This document shows, piece by piece, positions 54,460 to 64,000 of a stretch of 64,000 bases of DNA (positions within the stretch are counted from its first letter, which is position 1; every line of letters starts with the position of its first letter). This DNA is from Actinernus sp. WN-2022 (lineage: Eukaryota > Cnidaria > Anthozoa > Actiniaria > Actinernidae), in the NCBI GenBank assembly GCA_030867875.1, contig JAOWCC010001589.1, positions 142,697,745 to 142,761,744 of the forward strand, written 5' to 3'. The translations under genes and the position numbers were made by a program. The notes beneath the pieces are model-generated. The model saw only the letters and a list, made by a program, of their open reading frames with translations. It was not told where the DNA came from and ran no database searches.

Positions 54460-57030
54460 CGTTTAGGTGAGCCTGTTCCCAGTAAAACTTCAGGCATCGG
54501 AGTAAACCCGGTGTAGCCAGAGTAGCCAGTTGTTGTTGTTGAGCCATTCCCGGTCTCGAAGACATTAGCTAGCTAGTGGCTTGCATGTATGTGCTACTTT
54601 TCAATTCGAGTTCAAATAAAGGTTATTGTGTTGTATTTGTATTATTTAAATATGAAATATATGTATACGGTTGAAAGCTGAAGCGTACTGATAAAAATAA
54701 AACTCCCCTAGACCACAGCGCATGAATCCGACTCCCACCTACAATGTGAGACGCGACCCCAACATTGCAAAGCTTTCATCTTCAAACATGGCCTTCCCTT
54801 GAATGTCGGGGCCCCCGAAGGTCTTTGAATTCCGAGGAAACTCTCGGTGCCTTTACTTGACTGCATGGGAGGTCAACTACCGGGACCCAAAGCCACAGAA
54901 CACACCGCCGTGTATTGATAGTTACCTAATTACTATTGTCAAGTACAGCTACCAATTTAGCGCATCACTGACTATTTATATAGCAAACCCGTCAACTGCT
55001 CTCGCATGTGGAGGCAGTTTCACACCATCTCGAACTCGGTTATTTCGAATCTCTCGCTATCTCGAACTGAAATAAACCCGTTGAATTTTTAAGCCGGGCT
55101 TTAGTTTGGTGTTACTTTTGTATAGATATCCTTCACAAACAACAAGTTAATTGACGGCAGCTGGCGATTGAAGAAAAATCATAGTATTCGACTCAGCTCG
55201 TTTTCTACGGAGCTCGCACAGTGAAGTGAAAAATATACCTTGTTTAAAGTAGCCGGTGTGAATACTTTCGATGATATATGTTCGCGATGCGAAACAACTT
55301 TTTAAATAAACTGTGAGGTTTAAAATGGCGTGATTGAGTTTTTTTACTAACCGGAGTTGAACTTTTTTAAGTTTGATCGTGAATAGACCTTTCCCACGCG
55401 GCGGCCCATCTTGGGAAAACCCGATTGTTCATGAATATGGGGGAACTAGGCTACTGGTGTTCTGAGGTTCAGTTCGAGGCACAAACGTTATTTATACAGG
55501 GAAATGAAGACCACACAGTCAAAGAATACTATTATACCATAGCATGGAATGACAACTTTACGCTTCTTTATTGAATACGTAAAGTTGCGTAAAGTTGGTT
55601 GCCATCTTTACGTAGATTTACGTAAGCGTAAAGATGCGTAAAGTAATTAAGTTGCTATCTTTATGCAGATTTACTTGGAAGCAAAAAGTAGAGTTATGTG
55701 CTATCTTTACGTAGATTGACGGAAGCATAAAGATGCGTAAACACAGGGCCGATATAGTTTCTCAGCCGCCTGACTGTGTAAAATCCCAGAAAGGATCGTT
55801 AAGACCCATGGCCATGCAAAATATATGAAGACGGTTAGAGAAGTGTTTCATTAATAAAATAAACGGAAAACAACAATGTTGCGTGTAATTTGATTGGATC
55901 AGAAGAACAAAACCATCAGAGAAGCCATTTCAAGGTCACAGCATGGCGTACAGTAACCGTGCTGTAAGTCATTGCCATAACTTGCCCATGCACTCATATG
56001 AAATCCTCTCTATCGCAAGGCAGTGGAACTGTACTACTCTACAATCGGGGACATGTTTGCCGCCATTCCATCCATCTGCACCGGGAGGGATTGAAGTTGA
56101 TGGCTGTCCCTTGTTAAAGAATACTGTCACTAAGTCAATCCACGTTGGAAGTCAAGAGACCATCACCTAGTGGAAGTTTAATATTGTCGTAAAAATACTG
56201 TGTTCTAATGATGTAGCAAATGGTTGCTGACTTGAAGAAGATACGATACGGACTGCCTTTATGGCGCAGTTTTAAAATAAATGAAACAAAATAACGAAAC
56301 GCCTTTCACTCTTTTAGTTACATTCTATTTGGTAGAATCAACGAACACCATTTTCTGGGGGTATTAATAACCACTTATGATTACAAACTGCATGGTAGCA
56401 CATTCTCATCGCTAATGCACTAGTCAATTGAAACTCCGGCCCCCCGACCCCCGGGACATAGCGGGGAATGTAACATTTATACAGTGTTACATTTTGACCT
56501 TTTCCCCGCCCATCGGGGGTAGTTGGCTGTTACAATACCCGCCCCTATGGCCCCGACATGTGCTTCAGAATTTGCAATTAGGAGGAGGCATTGAGAAATT
56601 GAATATACATAAGCTTCAGTATCATATGACCCCTACGGCCCCGCGCGCGCTTTCCTTTCAAAACCATTTACAAACATCACGTGATGAGGGCCGGAAAAAG
56701 CCGGCGAGGTCCGTACGTCATGACCTCGAGCCAAATATTATCCCGCCGGCCCTCCCACTCAGTCAAAAGTACCTAATCCGTTATTCCATTATTTGAAAAA
56801 AATACATTTTCTAAAGCACACTTTCTATTACTATATTTTCTTATTACTATCGTCGACATCGACCCGTTCGCCCCAGTCTTCGTAAAATCTTTGCAAAAAC
56901 ACCGCATGGGGAGGGACGGGGAAGTGGGGGGGCTAAAATAAGTCAAACACGTTGCATGGCACTACCCAACACACGCTATGACGTAGCTAGCGTCTAATAC
57001 GCATGCTCACATCTTATTACCGGTAGAGTG
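54460..57030. other. No gene recognised; one repeat cluster
   Basis: At 55560-55740 the words CATCTTTACGTAGATTTACG and GCATAAAGATGCGTAAA recur three times with variation. At 55888-55965 lies a copy of the TTGATTGGATCAGAAG repeat known from 27.4 kb. At 56440-56770 the sequence is GC-richer but has no recognised domain. Confidence 0.5.
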
Positions 57031-57034
57031 GCAA

Positions 57035-57078
57035 CCATGTACAGCTGTTTCGTCCTTGTTAGGACTCATCAGCATGGC
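57035..57078 (-). ncRNA. Hammerhead ribozyme (type I, short stem III)
   Basis: On the minus strand: CCATG (stem I), the core CTGATGA, stem II GTCCT-AACA-AGGAC, then GAAA, a minimal stem III in CAGCTGT, the cleavage-site A at 57040, and CATGG closing stem I with CCATG. All conserved core bases of the hammerhead are present and both helices pair perfectly. The short stem III is the form described in Penelope-like elements and metazoan retrozymes, where it processes element RNA. It points away from the LINE remnant at 57197-58131, so it probably belongs to a different retroelement fragment. Confidence 0.85.
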
Positions 57079-57196
57079 ATAGCCCCCAAGACCGTCAGCC
57101 TCACTTTAGATCATAGGCCTCAGAATCTGGTTACTCTAACGGCGAGCTCGAAAGCTGCTTTAAACCCCAGCCACCACGCTAACACGTGTGGGAGCT

Positions 57197-58131
57197 AGAG
57201 ATGTGAAGCACTTTACAAATTACGGAAAACAATGGGTTGTCATTTTAGGACTGATGTTAAACTTACGCTCAAACTATTCGATAGTCTAATCAAACCCATA
57301 CTTCTTTACGGTAGTGAAATATGGGGTATGGATAAAGTACCAAACAATGACCCAATAGAAAGTGTACAGTTAAAATTCTGTAAATGGTTACTGGGTGTAA
57401 GCAGGACCGCCACTAATAATGCTTGTCGGGCCGAATTAGGTAAATTACCAATAAGCATGGACTCCACCCTAAGAAGCCTAAAATACTGGCTAAAAAAACA
57501 AAATCAAAATATCACTGAATTAGCGCAAGACGCTGTAGCTGAATCGAGACAGATAGGGAAGTCCACAATGTGTTGCCAAAGAGTAAAAAAACATCTGTTT
57601 CGACTAGGTTTCGGTGCATGAAGTCTGGTTTTTCCAGGAAGAAATCGAACACCCAAACATAATTATTAATAATTTAAAACAAAGACTAGTAGATGTTCAA
57701 ATCCAAAATTGGCATAGTGAGTTATTCAACGATAATAACCGAAAAACAACCAAGGTAACAAATTAAGATTTTACCGAACATTCAAATATAAACATGAACT
57801 TGAAAATTATCTGTTAAATATTAAGAACGTGAAGCATCGAATTGCGCTAACGAAGTTGAGAATAAGTAATCATGAGCTACAAATTGAGAGGGGCAGATAT
57901 GAGCGCCCATACAAACCACCCAACGAGAGGCTTTGTCCTCTTTGTAAAGCCGAAGTTGAGGATGAACGGCACTTTATAATTAGATGCACATATTACCAAG
58001 TGCCAAGAAAGGAATTCTATGCTTCATTGGAAAACACATTAAAAAGATCTCTAAAGAAAACAAATGATGACCAAATTTTAACCCTTATACTTAAGCCAGA
58101 TACCAAAATTGCAAGAAGAGCAGCCAAATAG
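57197..58131 (+). pseudogene. LINE remnant: C-terminal RT region, frameshifted
   Basis: 57232-57621 reads LFDSLIKPILLYGSEIWGMD, the block that follows the RT thumb in many non-LTR elements. After a broken stretch, 57829-58131 reads RYERPYKPPNERLCPLCKAE then VEDERHFIIRC, the C-terminal zinc knuckle (C-x2-C...H...C). The catalytic RT domain and everything upstream are missing. The 3' side ends in an ATT microsatellite near 58255. Confidence 0.8.
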
Positions 58132-58330
58132 ATATCTGATTGCCTTACAATTAGATCCCGCATTATAAGTAACTTGACACCTGTTTCCACAATAAATTAA
58201 TGTCATATATATTACCCTACAACACGACTTATATATAGTATTCATCTATTTAGTCATATTATTATTATTGGATTCAACACTGATGTAAACATTAATGTCT
58301 GCAAAGTGCCAATAAACCTCTTCTGTCTGT

Positions 58331-58640
58331 CTGTCATACCCATTTTTCATGTAAGTACCCCCCCCCCCCCCCCCCGGTCGATTTTTCCACCACAAATTGG
58401 CACAATAGCGGTCGTGCAAAATATTTTTTTTTGTAAACAAACTTTCCACGATTCTTCGAGATATTTTTCTTCCGGTTGGTTTGTCGGAAGCTGCCAAAAA
58501 ACTTCATCGGGGTGGTGTGTCAAGTTGCAAAACAGCCTATACGAGGGAGATTCAGGGGAAATATGTCAGCTGTCCATTTCTTCGCTGGGGACTCTAGACG
58601 GGAGATCATTCGACAGTTTGATTAAAAAAAAATGTGATGA
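58331..58640 (-). repeat. Repeat shared with 62940-64000
   Basis: Begins CATACCCATTTTTCATGTAA, a C run, GGTCGATTTTT, then from about 58408 matches 63799-64000 in the same orientation. The roughly 790 bp present between these blocks in the 63 kb copy is absent here. Minus-strand translation of the shared block gives HHPDEVFWQLPTNQPEEKY in both copies. Confidence 0.75.
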
Positions 58641-59407
58641 CCGTTATAAATCCTTATGATGGCTCATATCTGTCCCGATCATAGCGAGAAAAAAAAATTG
58701 TCGCAAATCTGGACCAGTTTGACGGTTTCTAGGAGGCTTTTGCGAGTGTGTACCACTCGATATCGCCGTGAATTACCACCAAAAACTTAGCTCATTTACT
58801 GTTCTTCAACATTTTGAATGTCAGAGAGGGAGCAGGAACCAGGAAGTTTTCGTTTTTCGGCAAAATTCTCGCGCGTCTCGCTTGGCGGCTATGGATTTAG
58901 TTGCCTTGTGTATTTTTATGTAGTTAGCAATATGAGCCACAGGAAGCCGAGCTACATGTAAACAAATTTGAGCCACAGGAAGCCCGAGCTGTATTATGAG
59001 CGAGCGTTAAATCAACAAATGGATTAACATCAGTGACAAATACACAAAATGAGAGGATGGTTAGCCTGTGCCTCAAATAGGGGATGCTGTTCGCAGGCTA
59101 GAATTTACCGCGAACTGGTCTATTCGGGTAACTGTTATTAAAGTTGCTCCAGTCTCTCGAAGAAAACTAATTTAGATACCTGAAGTATATTAGAAATAGA
59201 TTTTTTTGGGCAAAAAGAGTTTAATAATAATAATAATAATGGGATTAATCAGTGGAATATCCACGATGTGGCTCTTCATCCACTGATTAGCCTACGTTTT
59301 AACGTCCTTATCCGATAAGACGTGAAGGTCTAACCATTTGCAGCTCATGAACTAAATTACTTCACAAAAGCAGCACCTTCTACTCAGTTATTTTAAGATC
59401 CATCCCT

Positions 59408-59571
59408 CTTCCATGGGATGGAAAGTTATTGGAAGTTAGAGTTAACTTTCCAACAAAATTCCAATGTATTTCCAACATATTTCTATCCGTTCGAAGTGGG
59501 CAAAACCACGGAAATTCAAACTTCCAGCTATTTTCCAACGAATTTCCAATAAACTTCCATCCCATGGAAAG
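59408..59571. mobile_element. Inverted-repeat element with TTCCAA motifs
   Basis: CTCTTCCATGGGATGGAAAG pairs with the right end CATCCCATGGAAAGAG; the interior repeats ATTTCCAA/TTGGAA words. Confidence 0.7.
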
Positions 59572-60237
59572 AGTTCAGTTTTTACAGTGTGTCTGATTGA
59601 GTGCGTTGGGCTTCCCGCTTGGGTTCCCTGTGGTTGCATATGCGAACATTCCTAGGTATGTTGGTTGAACATCGGAATCTCTTCGAGAATTTCCGGAACT
59701 CCCGAGTATGTTAATCTTAAAAACCGAGTGTTCTGATTGGTCAGTTGATTATCGGGAAGCCTTTCAAGCGCTCTGATTAGATTGTTTGCTCATTACGTCA
59801 TAATCAAGGTGCGCGGTGCCTTCCGGGAACAATGGTATGACGTTATGTATTCTACTAAGTAGCGGGATCAGAATTGCCATCAACAACATAAAATGGTGGT
59901 GTGGCCTCTTCATTTAATATATAACTAAAATTAAAGCTGTGCCTTCGCGTACAAGCTTCATTGTGACAGAACATTTTCATATCGTAAATAAAGCTAAACA
60001 TTACAGATACTGTCCAATGTAGTATCAATGTACTGTGAAAAAATACCATCAAGAAATTAAAGTTCACTTCAATATATTTGAATAGTAAAATATGTGAATA
60101 AAGTTATGAAGACTCTCTATTAATCCATGACGTCATTTGAGTTATACGGCTTTTGATTGGTTATCTCAAACTTTCTCGCTCGTCTCCACGCTTTGGATGT
60201 CCTTCCTTTGTTCTCGTGTGGAATGTTGATGACTAAT

Positions 60238-61386
60238 TTATCCGAGCTGCTCATAGACACATGTGCCTTCATTCTCAAACCACAGGTAACAATAGTTGCG
60301 CATGTCCTTCTTCCCGTACACCGCACCCCACTGACCAGTGATGACTGCAAACTTCTCAGGGCTGTGTTTCCGTTTTCCTCTTCTAGATATTGTCATATCC
60401 TTTTCATCGTCGTGTTGTGTTTCTTTCTTCCTGGATCCTTGTTGATCTCGTTCACTTTGTCTCGGTCCTTCCTTGCCTGTCTCCTCTTCTTGTTCTCCTC
60501 CTTCAGCTTCTTCACTTTTTCCATCCATGCCCTCCTCATCACTGTCATCTTCCTCATCACTTTCACGGCATTCCTTCTTTGTTGTATTTGTCCCACAGTA
60601 CATTTTCAAGAGCTCTTCAAAACTCAATGCTTCGTCCTCACTGTCCTCGCTGTCCTCACTGTCTTCGTCAAACACTTCATCATCGTCACTCTCGCTAAAA
60701 TCTTCATCCTCTTCTTCAGCACTGCCTTCTTTGTAATTTCCTTCCACCTTCTGGTCAGTAGAAGAAATTGGAACTTCTTCATCAACTGGTTTGTCTCCTT
60801 CCTCGCAGTTTTCTTCCTCACTACAGATTATTTCATCTTCTTTCTCGTCATTTTCTCCTTCATCCTTAACTACAAAAGAGTTCCTGGATTCTGAAAATGG
60901 CAAAAGTTTACATAGTGCAAACTTGTCACATATCTCTCCACCTCGCTTTTCTTCAAGTACTTGAAGACTTGACTCGCAAAACTCATTGTCTGTTATATTA
61001 ACTGCAGAATAAGCTGATCGTTGGTAATCTCCAATATGTTCTACAGGAACACTCTCAGAAGAACATTTCTCGACAAAAAACTCCTCAGGAATAGTGATTG
61101 CGACTCCCCCACATTTCCGTCTCGTATCTGTCAGATTTTCCTTCTTTCTGACGCGATGTTGATCATTTGTCTGCCAGGCACACGAGGAGGACGCCTCCAA
61201 TACCTCTGTCTCAACAGCCATATTGTCATTGCCTTCAATGCGCGCCTCTTCATCGATCGTTGTCCCCTTCTTGCAGCATCTACAACACGTTCTTGCAGCC
61301 GCGACGACTAACAAAATTACAGCGACGAGGATCACTGCGGCAAGGGCCACTACAATCTTATGAACTAATGTCAGTTCTAAACTCAT
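60238..61386 (-). CDS. Acidic single-pass membrane-anchored protein, unknown family
   Basis: An intact 382-codon single-exon frame with ATG at 61384-61386 and TAA at 60238-60240. Residues 11-31 (IVVALAAVILVAVILLVVAA) form one transmembrane segment with a very short N-terminus, followed by CCRCCKK, a likely palmitoylated and positive-inside border, so the bulk is probably cytoplasmic. Residues about 175-320 are strongly acidic with runs such as EEEDEDFSESDDDEVFDEDS. The last 45 residues (KFAVITGQWGAVYGKK, YCYLWFENEG) are compact and could be a conserved domain. I recognise no family. Upstream DNA is GC-richer with CRE-like sites. The length of the frame and its codon-regular composition make it a real gene. 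Confidence 0.75.
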   Translation of the reverse strand: MSLELTLVHKIVVALAAVILVAVILLVVAAARTCCRCCKKGTTIDEEARIEGNDNMAVETEVLEASSSCAWQTNDQHRVRKKENLTDTRRKCGGVAITIPEEFFVEKCSSESVPVEHIGDYQRSAYSAVNITDNEFCESSLQVLEEKRGGEICDKFALCKLLPFSESRNSFVVKDEGENDEKEDEIICSEEENCEEGDKPVDEEVPISSTDQKVEGNYKEGSAEEEDEDFSESDDDEVFDEDSEDSEDSEDEALSFEELLKMYCGTNTTKKECRESDEEDDSDEEGMDGKSEEAEGGEQEEETGKEGPRQSERDQQGSRKKETQHDDEKDMTISRRGKRKHSPEKFAVITGQWGAVYGKKDMRNYCYLWFENEGTCVYEQLG

Positions 61387-61479
61387 TTTGAATAATGTTT
61401 CTAACTCAACTAATAACTCCGACTCTCGTAAAATCTTCCACCTTTTGATTACCTAGTTACAGTGTGTGTTGTTTCGTAC

Positions 61480-61640
61480 GTGCGGATTTCTTTATGACGT
61501 CGTGTTACGTTGCCGCGCGTGCAGTTTAATACGGGTTCCATTTTGTTGCGCGCGCAGTGCTGACTTGTCTTTTCGAGGAACTGTTCACATGTTTCGAAGT
61601 GGATGTCTTTATGACGTCATGTTCCCTTGCCGCGCGCAGC
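61480..61640 (-). promoter_or_regulatory. Putative promoter region with duplicated CRE-like sites
   Basis: Two related segments, about 61488-61530 and 61602-61640, each read CTTTATGACGTC(G/A)TGTT followed by GTTGCCGCGCG or CTTGCCGCGCG. The second contains the full cAMP-response palindrome TGACGTCA at about 61613. They lie 100-250 bp upstream of the start of the minus-strand gene. CpG content is locally high. Function is inferred from motif only. Confidence 0.45.
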
Positions 61641-61792
61641 TTATTAGCGGAGTTCTATACACATAGTAAATCGATAATAGAAAAAAGGGGGGGGGGGGGG
61701 AGAAAAAAAGAAACAAAGATAACCCATCATACAAATATAAAAAATTAACACGGTGCTCTGCGTGGCCCGACCGCGCGCTCACTGACTCGCCA

Positions 61793-61870
61793 TTCTCGAT
61801 ACCAGACCCTTCTCCCATTTCTTACTGCGCATGCTCAGTAAGCAATAAGAGAAAGGTCTGGGGTCGAGAA
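61793..61870. repeat. Hairpin repeat
   Basis: TTCTCGATACCAGACCCTTCTC pairs with GAGAAAGGTCTGGGGTCGAGAA around a central TGCGCATGCTCA. MITE-like. Confidence 0.7.
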
Positions 61871-62740
61871 TCCTCGCGCATTGCATTATTTTGGTAGTGA
61901 CGTTGAATGTGCGCGTGAAGGCCGATCGAATGGTACGAAGTCAGGTGCGACGTGTTTTTTTCTCTCTTGTTTTACTACAGTTTATTGTATTTCTTTCTTT
62001 TCCGTATTCTTTTACAATAACATTTATTTCAACGCAAGACTGTGATAGAGGTCAGTATATTGAAGGTCGTCTGAAACGTCAAGTTTTCTTTTTGATAGCT
62101 TTCTTAATTTGAAATACCTTGGAGTTGATCAATTGAAAGTAGTAGTGTTATTGGAAAAATAGAAAGAATTACTTATTGAAAGTGAAGCATTATCTACTTC
62201 GAGCTCAGCTTATAGGCTTCACTATAAATACTTTATATGGGATATGCGCCGCCATTTTATTTCGCGCGCAAAGAATCACGGCAGTTCTCAAACGAAAAGG
62301 ATAAATGTGGAGTGTTTTTGCTATTTGAGGTAGAGATGCTAAATGTACTTACGTAAGAACCAAGTGAGGAATCTACATTTCCACGAATTATAGCTCTCGT
62401 GGTAATCTCTTGTAGTCATCGAAGGCATGTTTATGTACAATCTACCGTCTGACTTTTTGTAGAATCGCATAGCCAAAGCTGAATCGCACGGTGCATTTGC
62501 GAAATGAGACGCTGATTGGCTGAGACGGAGTGGTGATTCATATTGGAATCACCACTGTAGACTACTCGCGCTATTTATAACTTAGCAAAATATCAACAAA
62601 AGTACTAAACCTTCAAGTAATTCATCGGACTATGCGATTCAAGGAAAATCACATGCCTGACTCGGTAATTCCACGTTAAATTGCACTCGAAAAACCGATT
62701 TCGGTTTTCTCGTGCAATTTATGCACTAGTCAATTAAAAC
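61871..62740. other. No gene recognised
   Basis: Mixed AT-rich sequence. A 73-residue frame at 61891-62112 has a hydrophobic middle but no other support. Confidence 0.45.
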
Positions 62741-62744
62741 TCCC

Positions 62745-62980
62745 GACTTGAAATGTTCCATATTTTGCATGCAACCCCGGTACGCGGTATACCGGCCGCG
62801 ATATATATCCGACCGCGTTTTTAAAACAATTTAAAGAAGGGGCAATCAGGGTTTTTCTCCCCCAAAAACGGGGCAATCAGGGTTTTGGAGTTCGGATTGG
62901 GTCAAACAGGGTCAGGGTTTGAGCCTCTTGGCCTCACATACATACCCATTTTTCATGTAAGTACCCCTCCCCCCCTCCAG
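62745..62980 (-). mobile_element. Partial copy of the 24 kb G-tract MITE family
   Basis: CAGGGTTTGAGCCTCTTGGC and CATACATACCCATTTTTCAT are the reverse complements of words at 24060-24100. A C run at 62965-62977 corresponds to the terminal tract. The other terminus is not evident, so the copy is truncated or fused to the repeat that follows. Confidence 0.7.
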
Positions 62981-64000
62981 GTCGATTTTTGCACCACAAA
63001 TTGGCACAAACATTGAGAAGATGAAGCGAATTCGCGAACCGAAGTCCAAAGACAAAGAGTTTATAGTCCGTCCAATGTCCAACATTTTCTTGTCGTTTGT
63101 CGAAGGCAAAGAAACAAATCCTGCTAAACATTGCACAGCGCCGTTAAGTTTAGAAAGCGGCCCAGAAGTTCGTCCGAGACAAAACTTTCTCGTAAAATAA
63201 GTTTTGCCGAGCCGGGAATTTGGTAACGCGCGCGTCAAAAGTTTTTCGCGCCTTTTGCGCGAACTGAGTTAATGTTTGAACTGAACAAAAAAAATCCGAA
63301 ATGAGCAGTGAATTGGAGAAAACTGAGTGAGGGACTGAGGGTTAGCTAGAAAACCGTTGCAGAAAGTGTTCAACTACTCATATATTTGGAAGCAATCCGT
63401 TAGACTACTAGTTAAAGTAATCAGCCTTGAATTGTAAAAATACAAGCAAAAACGGAACCCTAAAGTAAGGCTGGTAAAAATGCAAGAGACCAGTGAGACT
63501 TCTGAGCCGCTTGAATACACTTATAAACGCTGTACAATGTTTTCTTTGCCTTCGAGATATCGACTTCGGCCTTTCGGAGTTCAAATCGGGAGAAAGTGGA
63601 ACTTCTTCTTCATACTCTTGACTAGAAGTTTCAAAGATCCTGGCACTCTTGGAACGAGCAAGCTCACTATAAACAAGGTAATTTGCTAGTTAAATATTTT
63701 TTTGTGATGTGATAAACTGTATTTGTGCTGAATTTATTGATAGTAATACTAGTGGAGTGGAGTGAAATTTGATCTGAAATCATAGTACGAGAGTTTAGCG
63801 GTCGTGCAAAATATATATTTTTTTGTAAACAAACTTCCCGCGATTCTTCGAGATATTTTTCTTCCGGTTGGTTTGTCGGAAGCTGCCAAAAAACTTCATC
63901 GGGGTGGTGTGTCAAGTTGCAAAACAGCCTATACAAGGGAGATTCAGGGGAAATATGTCAGCTGTCCATTTCTTCGCTGGGAATTCTAGACGGGAGATCA
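62981..64000 (-). repeat. Repeat shared with 58331-58640, longer copy
   Basis: Begins GGTCGATTTTTGCACCACAA as at 58.4 kb, then has about 790 bp of unique interior before resuming at 63799. Minus-strand frames such as 62912-63238 (108 residues) and 63667-63936 (89 residues) look protein-like but show no known domain. The repeat runs off the end of the window. Confidence 0.6.

Noticed and set aside
60157..60894. 245-residue plus-strand ORF
   Set aside because: Antisense shadow of the acidic membrane protein; its Ser/Phe/Leu-rich composition is the complement of Glu/Asp codons.

Overview
This is nuclear DNA of an animal, most likely a cnidarian and perhaps a stony coral. Genes are interrupted by introns with GT/AG borders, non-coding DNA dominates, and there are TTAGGG-like repeats, tRNA-derived SINE-like sequence, LINE fragments, a hammerhead ribozyme and dozens of fold-back or MITE elements. 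The cnidarian assignment is inferred from the repeat style and the protein-primed polymerase type, not proven. Host coding content is low: five internal exons of MMAB (cob(I)alamin adenosyltransferase, + strand, 15954-25597), one intact single-exon gene for an acidic membrane-anchored protein (60238-61386, - strand), and a few weak small-gene candidates.

The outstanding object is 28119-38804. It is a ~10.7 kb near-perfect inverted repeat (palindrome) flanked by the 6-bp target duplication TAGTTC. Each arm carries the same outside-to-centre gene set: a small zinc-ribbon protein, a ~70-bp tandem array, a SAP-like/basic N-terminal ORF, a protein-primed family-B DNA polymerase of the Polinton/Maverick/adintovirus type with OTU-like, zinc-finger, Vsr-like and exonuclease regions, a 50-bp array, a 27-bp array, and a 64-bp centre built from 11-bp repeats. 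No integrase, packaging ATPase, protease or capsid gene is present. The arms are almost identical in protein sequence but carry different lesions. The left arm has lost the polymerase palm in a 1056-bp deletion. The right arm keeps the palm but has a nonsense codon, two single-base insertions, a 54-bp deletion and a Gly in place of the first motif C Asp. The target duplication encloses the whole palindrome, so the inverted dimer appears to have integrated as one unit.

Layout: 0.7-3.3 kb, a TTAA-flanked transposon holding a duplicated coding-like block; 3.4-6.6 kb, TWA-flanked fold-back MITEs; 6.7-11.3 kb, a possible two-exon small gene interrupted by a 3.7 kb composite of AT-rich satellites and interstitial telomere-like repeat; 12.6-15.3 kb, SINE-like and MITE sequence; 15.9-25.6 kb, MMAB exons with MITEs in the introns; 25.6-28.1 kb, fold-backs; 28.1-38.8 kb, the palindromic polymerase element; 40.4-43.6 kb, a second, older 3.2 kb palindrome; 45.4-51.8 kb, nested fold-backs including a 9-bp-TSD element with a RecQ-like helicase fragment, itself interrupted by a truncated LINE; 53.2-58.6 kb, MITEs, a minus-strand hammerhead ribozyme and a LINE remnant; 59.4-61.9 kb, the membrane-protein gene with a duplicated CRE-like promoter region; 62.7-64.0 kb, repeats shared with 58.3-58.6 kb.

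How the parts work together: MMAB is the only recognised metabolic gene (mitochondrial vitamin B12 activation). Its first and last exons were not found, and the palindromic element lies 2.5 kb beyond its last recognised exon. Everything else is mobile-element biology: polymerase-bearing DNA elements, hAT-, Harbinger- and piggyBac-like MITEs, LINEs and ribozyme-bearing retroelement debris layered on one another.
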